From contig CM053028.1 of NCBI GenBank assembly GCA_028564925.1, positions 439,720,022 to 439,784,021 on the forward strand: DNA of 64,000 nucleotides, given 5' to 3'. This DNA is from Lithobates sylvaticus. Lineage: Eukaryota > Chordata > Amphibia > Anura > Ranidae. Under the pieces are notes generated by a model. That model had not been told where the DNA came from. It made no database searches and saw nothing but the letters and a program-made list of their open reading frames with translations. Shown piece after piece: positions 23,040 through 34,414 of the stretch (the first letter of the stretch is position 1; the number at the start of each line of letters is the position of its first letter). The translations under genes were made by a program, and so were the position numbers.

Positions 23040-24125
23040 CTATTGTGAGACACTGTAGTGGCACTGATGGGCACTGTAGAGGCATGGATGTGGCACAGAT
23101 GAGAACTGATGTGACATGGATGAGCTGTGTATGGGGATGTATGAGCCGTGCATGGGGGTGGCTGAGCCGTATAGGGGTGAGCCGTGGATGGGGATGGCTG
23201 AGCATGTATGGGGATGGCTGAGGATGGATGGATGAGGATGAATGGCATGGCTGAGTATGGATTAACTGGATGGCTGGATAAGTATGGATGGCATGGCTGA
23301 GTATGGATGGGATGGCTAAGCATGGATGGATGAGTATGGATGGAATGGATGAGCATGGATGGATGAGTATGGATGGCATGGCTGAGCATGGATGGATGGA
23401 TGAGTATGGATGGGGTGGCTGAGCATGGGTAGGGATGGCTGAGCATGGATGGATGGATGAGGATGCATGGCTGAGTATGGATGGGACGGTTGAGCATTAA
23501 TGGATGGCTGAGTATGGATGGGATGGCTAAGCATGGATGGATGAGTATGAATGGCTGAGTATGGATGGATGGATGAGCATTGGTGGATGAGTATGGATGG
23601 CATGGCTGAGCATGGATGGATGGATGAGTATGGATGGGGTGGCTGAGTATGGATGGCATGGCTGAGCATGGATGGTGAGATGGCTGAGTATGGATGGCAT
23701 GGCTGAGTATGGATGGCATGGCTGAGTATGGATGGCATGGCTGAGCCTGGATGGCATGGCGGAGTATGGATGGATGGCTGAGTATGGATGGGATGGCTGA
23801 GCATGGATGGGATGGCTGAGCATGGATGGGATGGCAGAGTATGGATGGCATGGCTGAGTATGGATGGCATGGCTGAGCCTGGATGGATGGATGGCATGGC
23901 TGAGCATGGATGGATGGATGAGTATGGCTAAGCATGGATGGCATGGCTGAGTATGGATGGCATGGCTGAGCATGGATGGGATGGCTGACCATGGATGGGA
24001 TGGCTGACCATGGATGGATGGCTGACCATGGATGGATGGCTGAGTATGGATGGCATGGCTGAGGATGTATGGATGAGCATGGATGGCATGGATAGGTGGC
24101 TGAGTATGGATGGATGGATGAGGCA
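23040..24125. repeat. GATGG/GCTGAGTATGGATG minisatellite
   Basis: About 1.1 kb of irregular units built from ATGGATGG, CATGGCTGAG and TATGGATG, mixing ~12- and ~20-bp periods. The long minus-strand open frames (His/Pro/Ser-rich) come from the repeat lacking stops and are not genes. Confidence 0.95.
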
Positions 24126-24646
24126 GGAATGGGCACAGAGCAGCGCTGTGAGAACTACAGATCCAGCCCACAGCGCTGCTGCACTAGATCTCTCTGGTTC
24201 ATCTCTCCCCTCTCCGTACCGATCGCTACAGTGCAAGAGGAGAGAGATGAATCGGGCATGCGCCGGCTTTTTTACAACTGATCGCTCTGTCATTTGACAG
24301 AGCAATCACGTGGTAAAGGGCTGCTGCCATCGGCCCTATACCGTGATCTGTGATGCGCCGGGTCCCCTGGGGCGCGCAGGAGTGCAATTCTGGGAGAACG
24401 TTATAGTAAGCCCTCCCAGAGTTATTCAACCACCCTGTAGCCATTTTTCGGCTATGTGCGGTTGGCAAGTGGTTAATAAAAAGCATTACCAGAACTACCA
24501 GTCAGCCTAAATAAAGGATACTACCGTAATTACTTGTCATCTTAAATAAAAGGCACTACCCGTAATTACTCGTCAGTTTAAAGAGCACTACCGTAATTTC
24601 TTGTCAGCTTAAATAAAGGGCACTCTGTAATTACTCATCAGCTTAA

Positions 24647-25006
24647 CCACTTAAGGAATGCCCACCGCATATATACTGCGGCAGGGTGGCCCTATTGCAC
24701 AAGACACTGTGGGCGCGCGTTCTCGCTGCACAGCGCGGGAGCCGATGCACGGGTCTCGCGGCTGCCATGTCCACCGGCCACCCGCGATCGCTCATCAGAG
24801 AGGCAGAATGGGGATCTGACAATGTAAACAAAGCAGATCCCCGTTCTGACAGGAGAGTACAGATCCTAGTGATCAGGAACAGCGATCTCTCTGTACTCCC
24901 AATCAGTTCACTCCCCCCACAGTTAGAAACGCCTACCTAAGACACACTTAACCCTTTGATCGCCCCCCTAGTGTTAACCCCTTCCCTGCCAGTGTCATTT
25001 ATACAG
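24647..25006. mobile_element. TTAA-family element H, right-truncated
   Basis: Starts at TTAA 24643-24646 with CCACTTAAGGAATGCCC and carries GTAAACAAAGCAGATCCCCGTTCTGAC and CCAGTGTCATTTATACAGTAAT, as in copies B and E. Similarity stops near 25006; no right end is found. Confidence 0.75.
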
Positions 25007-26264
25007 TAATATATGTTCTATGTGTGTGCAGTGCACTGTGGGGTGCTGGACTAGTAGTCTAAAGTCTATTAGGTCCGCCAATGTAAAAACAAGTACGTGA
25101 TTAGAGCCTGAGTCTCTAATTGGCTCGTTTAACATTGTGCTCTGCGCCCCGAACCCGCCCACTTTTGACTTTAGTGAATCAAAATTTGCCACGCTTCACT
25201 TCCGGTTTCCCAGCCAATCAAGAGGCTGAAGACTGGAAACATGAAAGCCGCCGACCAGGTATCAGGGGAGCCATGACAGCGACGGAGCCCCCGTTTTTGC
25301 CCCCCCCCCCCCCCCCCCCACAAAAAAATTTCACCAGCTACCACTGCTCAGAAGAAAAAGAAGCCTTTAGCATGTTTCCCATGCGTTTCTCCAAGTGTTC
25401 CCCAGAGCACCCCTTAGGATGCGGACCTCTTCCCTTTTATAGCGCATGGGAGGGAGGCTGGACCCCAGCAAAAGCCAGCAAACAAACTGGGAAAGGAGGC
25501 AAAACATTAACCCCTTCCCCCTGACCTGGGCTGCCTGGTGCTAACTAGATACACAGTAGGCCACCTTCCTACACACTGTTCCAAATCCTTTAAAATCAGA
25601 AGTGGTAGGAAATTAAGTGCGTACATTGCAAGCTACCCCTCACGTATTGACATGGTCAAGGCAACAGATTCCCATCACATATTTTTGGCTAAATCTAAGT
25701 CATATATCATTGCAGTCTATAATGTGTCATTTTGGCGGATCTGACAGTAAGCGGAAACAGAGCAGTGTATTTTCAGGCTCCAATTTTTGATCATGCTTTC
25801 ACTGTTGTCAGGATTTTTGGACGCATTTTTCCAGATTATTAACTAGGGAGAAATGTTTATGGGTCTCACAACAAAGGTCAGGGAATTCCACTGAATAACA
25901 GCAACTGTAGCAGACATCATATTGGTTGAAAAGCCTTTCAGCTAGTCTAGATTTATTTGGGTCATAACCTACAGTTCATCTGTGTTACCAGTGACTTATT
26001 ACAGTCTGTTCTTTAAATATGCACACTTGTAGGCTTATACATTAAACCATGTGAATGTATGTTGGAATCATTTGATGACTGGATCATCGCTAGCATCTAG
26101 CCAGCCTCTAAAGTTTATGGCCTGCCTAAAACTGGAAACTTTTTTGCTTCTGGAAAGACATCTGAATGTATTTTATAAACTGTGATTATCTGAAGAGCGG
26201 AAAAATGCTATACATTCCAAGAGGATAGTTCCTTTGTATCTCCAAGGATAAAGCACACAAACTA
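25007..26264. other. mixed sequence, no gene supported
   Basis: 25100-25300 holds GATTAGAGCCTGAGTCTCTAATTGG and a 20-bp C-run (~25299), likely another decayed mobile element. From ~25530 to 26264 it is ordinary AT-moderate sequence. I found no exon I could defend. Confidence 0.4.
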
Positions 26265-26265
26265 G

Positions 26266-28110
26266 AACAGGGGTAGGAAACCTTTTGAGCACAGTGTGCC
26301 GAAAAATGTTTTCAAAGAAATTGAGTGTGCCGATTTTTTAACAATAAAATGTCAAGTTCACACTCTCAATCACGAAAAGGATTTTTTATAACGTAAATGC
26401 TGTAAACTACTTTAGTAGTGAGAAATTAACATCCTGCACTCTCTACCTCAGATCTGTCCAATCCCTGCAACGCCACACCTCAGATGAGCCCCAATTCATG
26501 CCCCTTCACACCTCAGATCACTGTCCCCCCTGCAAATCTGTTTCACCACTGTACATCTGCCCCACCACTGTACTACCCTGCATATCTGCCCAACCACTGT
26601 AACCCCCTGCACATCTGCCCCACCAATGTAACCCCCTGCACCTCTGCCCCACCAATGTACATCTGCCCCACCACTGTACTACCCTGCTCATCTGCTCCAC
26701 CACTATACCCCCCTGCTCATCTGCCCCACCACTATACCCCTGCTCATCTGCCCCACCACTATACCCCCTGCTCATCTGCCTCACCACTGTACCCCCCTGC
26801 TCATCTGCCCCACCACTGTACCCCCTGCTCATCTGCCCCACCACTGTACCCCCCTGCTCATCTGCTCCACCACTGTAACCCTCCTGCTCATCTGCCCCAC
26901 CACAGTAATCCCCTGTACATCTGCCCCACCACTGTACTACCCTGCTCATCTGCCCCACCCACTGTACCCCCTGCTCATCTGCCCCACCACTGTACCCCCC
27001 TGCTCATCTGCTCCACCACTGTAACCCTCCTGCTCATCTGCCCCACCACAGTAATCCCCTGTACATCTGCCCCACCACTGTACTACCCTGCTCATCTGCC
27101 CCACCACTGTACTACCCTGCTCATCTGCCCCACCACTGTACCTCCAAGCACATCTGCTCCACCACTGAACCATCTTCTCATCTGTCCTAACACTGAACTT
27201 ATCTGCTCATCTGCCCCACCACTGTAACCCACTTTTTCATCTACCTCACGACTGCACCTCCTGCACATCTTTCCCACCTTTGTTCCCCCTGCTCTTCTGC
27301 CCCACCACTGTAACCCCCTGCTCATGTGTTCTACCGATGTACCTCCTTTCTCCTCTGCACATCTGCCCCACCTCTGTACCCCCCTGCTCCTCTGCCCCAC
27401 TGCTGTAACCCCCTGCTCATCTGTCCCACCAATGTACCTCCTTTCTTCTCTGCCCCAACAATGAACCCCCTGCTCATCTTTCCCACCACTGTAACCCCCT
27501 TCTCATCTGGCCCAACACTGAACCCCCTGATTTTCTGTCCCACCGCTGAACCCCCTTCTCAACCCTCCCACCACTGTACCACCTGCACATCTGCCCCACC
27601 ACTGTACCCTCTTGCTCTTCTGTCCCACCACTGTACCCCCTTGCTCTTCTGTCCCACCACTGTAACCCTCCTGCTCATCTGCCCCATCAATATACCCCTT
27701 TTCTCATCTGCCCCACCACTGTACCTCCCTGCACATCTGCTCCACCGCCGTATCCCCATGCTCTTCTGTCTCGCCACTGAACCATCTTCTCATCTGTTCT
27801 AACACTGAACCCATATGCTCATCTGCCCCACCACTGTAACCCACTTTCTCATCTGCTCCACCAATGTATCTCCTGCACATCTGTCTAACCTCTGCACCCC
27901 CCTGCTCTTTTGCCCCAACTCTGTTCCCCCTGCTCTTCTGCCACACCACTGTAACCCCCTGCTCATCTGCTCCACCAATACACCTCCTTTCACATATGCC
28001 CCACTGCTTTACCCTCTGCTTTTCTGACACAACACTGAACCCCCCTGCTCATCTGGCCCATCACTGTACAGCTCTTCTCTTCTGTCCCACTGCTGCACCC
28101 CCTTCTCATC
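26266..28110. repeat. C-rich 27-29-bp minisatellite in a hAT-like remnant
   Basis: A hAT-like left end CAGGGGTAGGAAACC at 26270 is followed by TTGAGCACAGTGTGCCG. From about 26520 units of CATCTGCCCCACCACTGTA, then CCCCCTGCT, repeat ~55 times with drift, giving long stop-free frames on both strands that are artefacts. No matching right end of the hAT element was found. Confidence 0.85.
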
Positions 28111-28584
28111 TCTCAGTTTTTCATTGTGCTGAATACTGGCTGTGGCTTAAAGGGACACAGTGCTGGGGTTCAGTAGTAAGGTTCAGGAATATTTTCAACA
28201 TAATTCCCAGAAGCTCAACTGTAATTTTTCTCAATCACAGTGAAATCCCTTCTTTCTGAGATTGGTAGTGGCAACCAAGCAAGTCATCTTCCTCCAGATG
28301 GTGGACGGGGCTAGCAGGACTGTGATTGGCTTTAGCAGTGGCCAATGACAGTCCTCCTCCTGAAAACAGGGACCACCCCCCCCTAGCAGAACTGCACCCA
28401 ATCTCTTCCCATCACAAAAGCTGACGATCGCAGCTACAGCAAAGTTAGAGAACCAATCAATGTTTCCCATCTTTTACAATGTGTGGAGGCACAGTGCCTC
28501 CCCCTCAGTGCAGGTGTGGGGAATTCTGAATTCTGGAATTCTGAAATTGGAATGCATTAGTGTCTCACTGACACTTCCCTGTGC
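28111..28584. other. no gene recognised
   Basis: Moderately GC-rich sequence between the minisatellite and the foldback, with no supported features. Confidence 0.35.
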
Positions 28585-29035
28585 TGCTGATGGTGAGAGA
28601 GTCGAATGCCGGTGTCCTGTCGCATAGTGTCCCCCATCGCATAATGTCTGCTGTGTACTGTGCATGCGCAGTACGCATGACAACCAGATTCCGAAAACCT
28701 CTGAAGATGAATGGCGCCTGTGCCGTGAGTCCAGGTTCAAGCCCCACCACAGAATAAAAAAGAGCCGAGCGCAGCGAGGCCGTGCCAGAAGCGTGGCGAG
28801 CGAAGCTAGCCTGCGAGGGGCCCTCTAACTTTGTGCAGCCCACTTGGATGGTGGGGCTTGCATCTGGACTCACGGCGCATGCGCCGTTCATCTTCGGAGA
28901 TTTTCCAAATCTCCTTGTCCTCCGTACTGCGCAAGCGCTGCGCAGTACGGCCCGGACACTATTCGATAGGCAGACATATTTTGGCAGAGCACCGGCAAAA
29001 GAGGCTTCGCGTGTCTGGGGTTGCCTTACCCTGAA
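28585..29035. mobile_element. GC-rich foldback MITE
   Basis: Arms around 28650-28750 and 28850-28950 are inverted copies: ATGCGCAGTACGCATG and GCGCTGCGCAGTACGG, GAAGATGAATGGCGC against GCGCCGTTCATCTTC, and GTGAGTCCAGGTTCAAGCCC against GGGCTTGCATCTGGACTCAC. The loop has AGCGAGGCCGTGCCAGAAGC. Outer limits are approximate. Confidence 0.7.
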
Positions 29036-29041
29036 CTAGAA

Positions 29042-29097
29042 AGAAATAAAGGCAGGAAGGAAAGAAAGAAAAGAAAGAAGGAAAGAAAGAAAGAAAG
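29042..29097. repeat. (GAAA)n/(AAGG)n microsatellite
   Basis: Purine-only short tandem repeat of AAAG, GAAA and AAGG units. Confidence 0.95.
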
Positions 29098-30005
29098 AGC
29101 GAGCCATTCCACTGTCATCACTGACATTTGTATCCTTGTTTACTCTGTCCTCAGTTGGTCTTCTTTTTAAACAATGCATGTATTTTCCAATCCTCATTCA
29201 GAATCTTTCTGTACAGTAGTTGCTTTTTCACAGGTCATTGTACAAAGCTAGATTACATGTTTAGATGGATAAAATAAAAAGGAAAAATGACCACACAATT
29301 TCATCTGTTTTCTACTGTCTAGAGGAGCTAGACACAATTTTCTTACTACATAACAATCACAAAAGGGTAAAAGAACATCTAGGCTTAATGGTAGAATCAC
29401 AGCAACTATTTACAAGAATTCCTTGTAGTTCTTCCAAAACACTTTTTTTTTTTTTAACTAAAACTCCATGATCAACAAGTGTTCGATGTAGATAGTTCAA
29501 GGCGTCATTGTTTTTGAAAACTAAAATAGAAATTACACTCTCTCAATCAACATTAACTATTGTTATTCCACTAGCTTTAGTAAATAGGAAGTTGTATTAT
29601 ATTTTCATGTTTTAAACTTTTTTTTTTTTACAGTTCCTCAGTTGCTTTCTGGTTCCTGTCCTAGGCTAAAATTATGTCATACACCCCAGGAGCCTTTGCA
29701 AATATTTTTTTTTCATCTGGAGAAAAGGAAGATGGGCTTTCTCAGCTAAGCACACCCTCCTGCCTTGCATGCCTGAGTTAAGGACAGATGGAATCCAGGA
29801 ACTAAATGCTAGGGAGGTGTTTTTCAAAGTGATTTCTCAACAAAATAAAGCATGGAGATATGGGTGGATGGGTGGGCTTGCTCTGAATATATAAAATATT
29901 TATTAAATAGCATTTTCAATGAGTAGTAGTACTGAAATGTGCATTTGCCAGGCAGTCCAATTACACAGATTGCTTTAAAGGATTCTGTTAGGATGAGGAG
30001 AAACA
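29098..30005. other. single-copy-looking sequence
   Basis: Ordinary AT-moderate DNA with T-runs near 29445 and 29620; nothing coding or repeated that I can support. Confidence 0.4.
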
Positions 30006-30483
30006 AAGTTCCACTCGGTTTTGTGTTTATTAAAACTCAGCAGCTACAAAAAGTGTAGCTGCTGACTTTTAATAAACACACACTCACCTGTCCCAGGATC
30101 CAGCGATGCGGCCGCCCAAACCCTTGCTTCTCTCCCTCGCCTCTCCCCGGCGTTGGCATCGGCATCACTAGTGTGGGCACCCGGCTGTGACAGCTTGCAG
30201 CTTAAGGCCAGGTGCGCACTGCAAATGCGTGAGTGGCACTGTGCCTCCTCAATGGCCGGGCAATCTTCTGGGACCTGTGACGTGTCCCAGAAGATTGCAG
30301 GAAGGGAGGGGAAGAGGAGAACTTCTGCTCGAGTCGCCTAGGCGGCCCGAGCAGAAATGGGAGCTGGGTACCTGCCAAAACTGGATACCCACTCCCCCCC
30401 AAAAAAATGACATGTCAAATGTGGCATAGAAGTGGGTGAGAAGTCTTTAAAGCGGAACTTCCACTTTTGGGTGGAACTCCACT
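30006..30483. mobile_element. TTAA MITE, AGCGGAA family
   Basis: The left end is decayed (AAGTTCCACTCGG); the right end GGTGGAACTCCACT is followed by TTAA at 30484-30487. It shares with the 48.6-kb copy GTCAGCAGCTACAAAAAGTG, TGTAGCTGCTGAC, CCCAGGATCCAGCGATGCGG and CTGGGACCTGTGACGTGTCCC. Confidence 0.85.
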
Positions 30484-30526
30484 TTAAGTGGGGCAATTAG
30501 ATCAAATTGTTTGTAACACTATAAAT

Positions 30527-30849
30527 CCTAGTACACACAATGAGTTTATTGGACGAATGATCGTTCATTTTTTTTTTTCCGCATGCTAGTCTTCATATGG
30601 AAATAGGTTATTAGGTTACTAAAGTACGAAAATTCTCATACGACAGAATAAAAATTCAGAAGTGATGTATTGTATTTTCGGAAGAAACTGTACAAATTAG
30701 GCCGAATACACACGATCAGACTTTCCGGCGGGATTGTCCACTGGACTAGAGTGCTTAAGAGGGTTTAAACTTAGAGGGCTTAAACTCTAGCCGTCTCCAG
30801 AGGAATGCACTCCCACCACTCTACCTTCTCATTTCAAGGGACACTCTAA
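30527..30849. mobile_element. decayed MITE fragments with ACACACAATGAG end
   Basis: TAGTACACACAATGAG, GAATGATCGTTCATT and CTTCATATGG resemble the element at 58.43 kb (ATACAATGAGAAT, AAATGATTGTTCT, TTTCATATGG). A second start, CCGAATACACACGATCAGAC, follows at 30702. Borders uncertain. Confidence 0.5.
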
Positions 30850-31274
30850 AGCCCCATACACACGGTCGGATTTTCGCATGGATTCTGTCCGATTGGACAA
30901 TGTTGTCGAAAAATCCGACCGTGTGTATGCACCATCGGACAGTGTACGTCGGATTGTCCGACGGACAAAGTCCTATCTCCTGCTGGATAGATTTTTGGAC
31001 AACAAGGTCCGATCACACCAAATCCGATCGTGTGTATGGTAGTCCGACGGACAAAGTGCTACGCATGCTCAGATCACATTACAAGACCAAAGCTATTGGC
31101 TACTAGCCTTTACGTAGTCCCGTCGTAGGCAACAAACGTCACCACGTTCAGAATGATCGGATTTTCCGACAACTTTGTCCGTCCGTGTGTATGCAAAACC
31201 AACATTGGACAAAGTACGACGGACAGGATCCGACGGACCTGGTCCTCGGATAATCCGCGCGTGTGTATGGGGCT
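30850..31274. mobile_element. Harbinger-like MITE, AGCCCCATACACACGG family
   Basis: Ends AGCCCCATACACACGGTCGG and CGCGTGTGTATGGGGCT. It is flanked by TAA and TTA, fitting a 3-bp TWA target with decay. It is about 90 percent like the copy at 56,041-56,466. Short GTCCGACGGACAAAG repeats recur inside. Confidence 0.85.
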
Positions 31275-31396
31275 TTAGTATTGATCCCACTGGTTGCTGA
31301 AGTACTCCTATGAAATCTGATAACAGGAACTTACTCTATCTATCTATCTAGGAATTATATCTAATGTACTTCCTGGCTTCCATTGTTTACCGCAAG

Positions 31397-32960
31397 CACA
31401 ACACATTCAGTGCCCTACTCTTACGCCTTCACACCCCATACATATCCCTTTGAAGCATACTGCTGCTATCCTGACCACAAAAAATCATGTACACCTATAA
31501 TGGCCGTTCACACTGGAATGCAGTGCAAGAAGGCATGCACTAACTACTATTGGTGTGGTACAGGGCAATTTCAGCCCAATCAAAATTAATATGGCTGAAA
31601 TCGCACTGCAGAGAATTTGGCTCCTCATTGATAATGTTAAATCTAACGAAACGCGCCTGAGGGAAAACGTGCTGACGTCACTACGCGAAGAAGGACAGGA
31701 GTGTCTGTTCGTTTGTAGCCGGCCGGCTCTACAATTTTGAATCTGCTGTTTTTATTTCATCAGTTTGTAAGTGTAAACTTTTTATATTCTAAATAAACCT
31801 TTTAGTACATTATAACGCTATGGTCCAAATACTTTCTTCCCTGGGTACCTGTTGAAAGCTCTTTGCCACCATCTGCATATGACCTTAGGCTGCGGAGGAA
31901 TCCTTATCTTGGAGTGCTGTATTTGCCTTCCCAGTTTGGGCTGTTCGGTAAGGGGACATCCTATATGGTTATTGTGCATGGCTACCCGCTGTTTGATGTT
32001 TATTGTTTGGTAAGGAGGCACTCCCTAAGGTGGTTGCTCACGGTCCATTTATATACATCTTGCACTTGATCATTTCACTTCCATTGGTCTTTCTAAGCGG
32101 GAGAACTTTAAATGGATATTTTTTGTTTATGCAATTTCTTTTTTCTGGCATCTGGTAAGGAGGCTTTTCATGTGGTGGTGGTGCACGTATATTTGTCTCT
32201 GGTCACGGGTGTCTTTCCACAAATCAGTCTGACACTACTTCCATTCACTAAATTCTTTGGTGATTTAATTGCTTCTATATAGTCTAGCAGTATTATGCTA
32301 TGGTGCATTTTCTGTTTTTCTCGGTAACCTTCAACTGTGCTCTATGAGTATATAACCTGGGAAGGAACAGAAAGTACACCACATCGCTTCGCTACATCCT
32401 CTCCTAGCAACCGGATCATCAACCCGGGCTGGGTTAAAGCCATATGCGAATTTATGGCTTACATCTGGTAAGCATGTTTTCTATAAGCACATGAAGCAGC
32501 ATTTTGGAGAGTATTTCTGCTGGAGAAATTATTCTTGCTAAAATTGACTTTTGGTTCACTTCAGTGGAAAAATTTCTATTTATACCTGGACTCTAACAGC
32601 GCAATTTTTTCTTTTTATTGTCTATCTGTGTTTATCCCACAATTCTTGCTGCTATATTAGAGTTTCAGTAATTTTTAATTGCTATTGTTTTGCTATATAT
32701 AGCAAAGTTTTTTTACCTTTTATACAACACATTCAGTGCCCTACTCTTACGCCTTCACACCCCATACATATCCCTAGGTTACTTCTTTGAAGCATGCTGC
32801 TGCTATCCTGACCACAATAAAATCATGTACACCTATAGGGGCTGTTCACACTGGAATGCAGTGCAAGAAGGCATGCACTAACTACTATTGGTGTGGTACA
32901 GGGCAATTTCAGCCCAATCAAAATTAATAGGGCACTATTAAGCACTGCAGAGAATTGCAT
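31397..32960 (+). repeat. ~210-bp direct repeat flanking ~1.1 kb
   Basis: ACAACACATTCAGTGCCCTA at ~31397 recurs at ~32726. Similarity continues through CTGCTGCTATCCTGACCACA, AAGAAGGCATGCACTAACTA and GCACTGCAGAGAATT (31618; 32957), with a 12-bp indel and scattered changes. The second copy continues as a TTCACACT-type MITE; the first does not. The block between them carries the hammerhead-like motif. Confidence 0.85.
31628..31655 (+). other. degraded hammerhead-ribozyme-like motif
   Basis: TTGATAA (consensus CTGANGA, two changes), a stem of GTTA pairing with TAAC around loop AATC, then GAAACGCG. This is the order of a hammerhead core. An AATAAA lies ~165 bp on. It is probably inactive because core bases differ. 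Confidence 0.4.
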
Positions 32961-33031
32961 GTAAATCGCATAGGAATATGCACAACGTTCATGTGCGATG
33001 CAAGTGCAGTTCCTAGTGTGAATGGGCCTTA

Positions 33032-33461
33032 ATGCCATGTACACACGATCGGAAATTCGGCCAGCAAAAGACAGATGTGAGCTTTTGGTTTTGGAAAATG
33101 CGACCGTGTGTATGCTCCATCGGACTTTTGCTGGCCGAATTCCAGCCAGCAACAGATTGAGAGCATGTTCTCAATTTTTCGGTCGGAAAAAGTTGCGATC
33201 GGAAATTCTGATCGTCTGTAGCAATTCCGACGCGCAAAATTCTTACGTATGCTCGCTCGGAAACAATTTGACGCATGCTCGGAAGCATTGAACTTCATTT
33301 TCTCGGCTCGTCGTAGTGTTGTACGTCACCGCGTTCTTGGCGGTCGAAAGTTCAGAGAACTTTTGTGTGACCGTGTGTATGCAAGCCAAGCTGGAGCAGA
33401 ATTACGTCGGAAAAACCATCCAAGATTTTCTGACGTAAAATCCGCTCATGTGTACGCGGCA
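33032..33461. mobile_element. Harbinger-like MITE, ATGCCATGTACACACG ends
   Basis: Ends ATGCCATGTACACACGATCGG and CATGTGTACGCGGCA, with TTA on both sides (33029-33031 and 33462-33464). CCGTGTGTATGCTCCATCGGA and CCGTGTGTATGCAAGCC show its kinship to the ACACACGG elements nearby. Confidence 0.8.
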
Positions 33462-33725
33462 TTAGAGTACTATCAACTGCTTACAACAACTTGTACTTCA
33501 AAGCAACAGGGAAAACATCAATGCAAATGTTCTTGGTTCTTGTGGGCATTCACTTCTCCATTTTGAAAATCACCTTCTTTGGCTGATTCTTTTTATTATT
33601 GTAAGATTTATAGAGCACCAACAATTTGCACAGTACTTTCCATTATAAAGGGAAACAGCACAATAACAATACAATTCAACATAAGAGGGTTAGGATGGCC
33701 CTGCTCATGTTAGCTTACAGTCTAA

Positions 33726-34187
33726 AGGCCCGTACACACGATCAGACTTTTTGATAACCAACATGCAAATTAGCTGGTTTGGACCAACATCCGACCGTGT
33801 GTACGCTCCATCGGACCAACTTTTTCCAGGTTTCATCGTACTTTTGTTGGCTGTGCGAACGGACCAACTTTCTGCCAACAAAAGTCCGATGGACCAAAGT
33901 CCGACCGTGTGTACAGAAAACCATCGGACTTTTGTCCACAGTACAAACACGCATGCTCAGAACCAATGCAAAAGATCAGACAACAATATAGAAGTTGACC
34001 AAAGGTGGCGCTGGAGTATTCGAACGTCCTCTTTTGAAGTGTCGTCAGTACGTTTAAACGTCACTACGTTCATGTTGGTTGTCTCAAAAGTCCGACCGTG
34101 TGTATGCAATACCAACTTGAGGGCCAACGCCCTTTGGACAAAAATCAACGGGAAAGTTGGTCCACGGTCCGATCGTGTGTATGAGGC
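33726..34187. mobile_element. Harbinger-like MITE, AGGCCCGTACACACG ends
   Basis: Ends AGGCCCGTACACACGATC and GATCGTGTGTATGAGGC, TAA-flanked. Inside are GTCCGACCGTGTGTACAG and CATCGGACTTTTGTCC. Confidence 0.8.
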
Positions 34188-34399
34188 TAAATAGATGACA
34201 ATATTTTACCACATGTTTGTGCTTTTTATTTTTATTTTTTTAAACACGTATCCTCAATTTTCCTATCCTAAGAAAATGATTACTATAGAGTTGATGGAGT
34301 TTTTATCAGTAAAAGGAAAAGGCAGCAACCAGTGGAGAAAAATATTTGTTCTAGAATAAAGGCTGCCATAGACAGTTAAAATTTTGACAAAACTCGATT

Positions 34400-34414
34400 A
34401 AAAAAATTAAAGCA
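34400..34414. repeat. L1 5' target-site duplication
   Basis: Exact 15-base match to 42724-42738; the 3' copy merges with the poly-A tail, so a few of the A residues are ambiguous. Confidence 0.85.

Larger units (their letters stand above)
21947..24472. mobile_element. TTAA-bounded element G, 2.5 kb, with internal minisatellite
   Basis: TTAA at 21943-21946 and 24473-24476, ends CCACTTGCACTT and GGCAAGTGG. The left part has the family TTTCGGTGCTCTCACA and GCAACACTGTACCC blocks. It then holds a ~393-bp internal duplication and a GATGG-rich minisatellite, and the right part reads ACAGAGCAGCGCTGTGAGAAC. The expansion explains its unusual length. Confidence 0.85.
20204..24642. repeat. 35-bp TTAA-bearing tandem array, split by two elements
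   Basis: Three surviving pieces (20204-20369 with ~5 units, 21527-21942 with ~12 units, 24477-24642 with ~5 units) share the unit GGCACTACCGTAATTACC, then CGTCAGC, TTAA and ATAAAG. Units are 34-36 bp and vary by roughly 10-20 percent. Elements F and G sit exactly at the TTAA of a unit, and copy H begins at the TTAA of the last unit. Confidence 0.9.

Noticed and set aside
22880-24136. 418-codon minus-strand frame rich in His/Pro/Ser
   Set aside because: It is the stop-free translation of a GATGG minisatellite; overlapping frames show the same repeats.
26484-28259. Long Cys/Pro-rich frames on both strands
   Set aside because: Produced by the CATCTGCCCCACC minisatellite; no start context or domain.
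28733-28749. B-box-like GGTTCAAGCC, possible tRNA-derived SINE
   Set aside because: It lies within the arm of a foldback MITE and no A box precedes it at the right distance.
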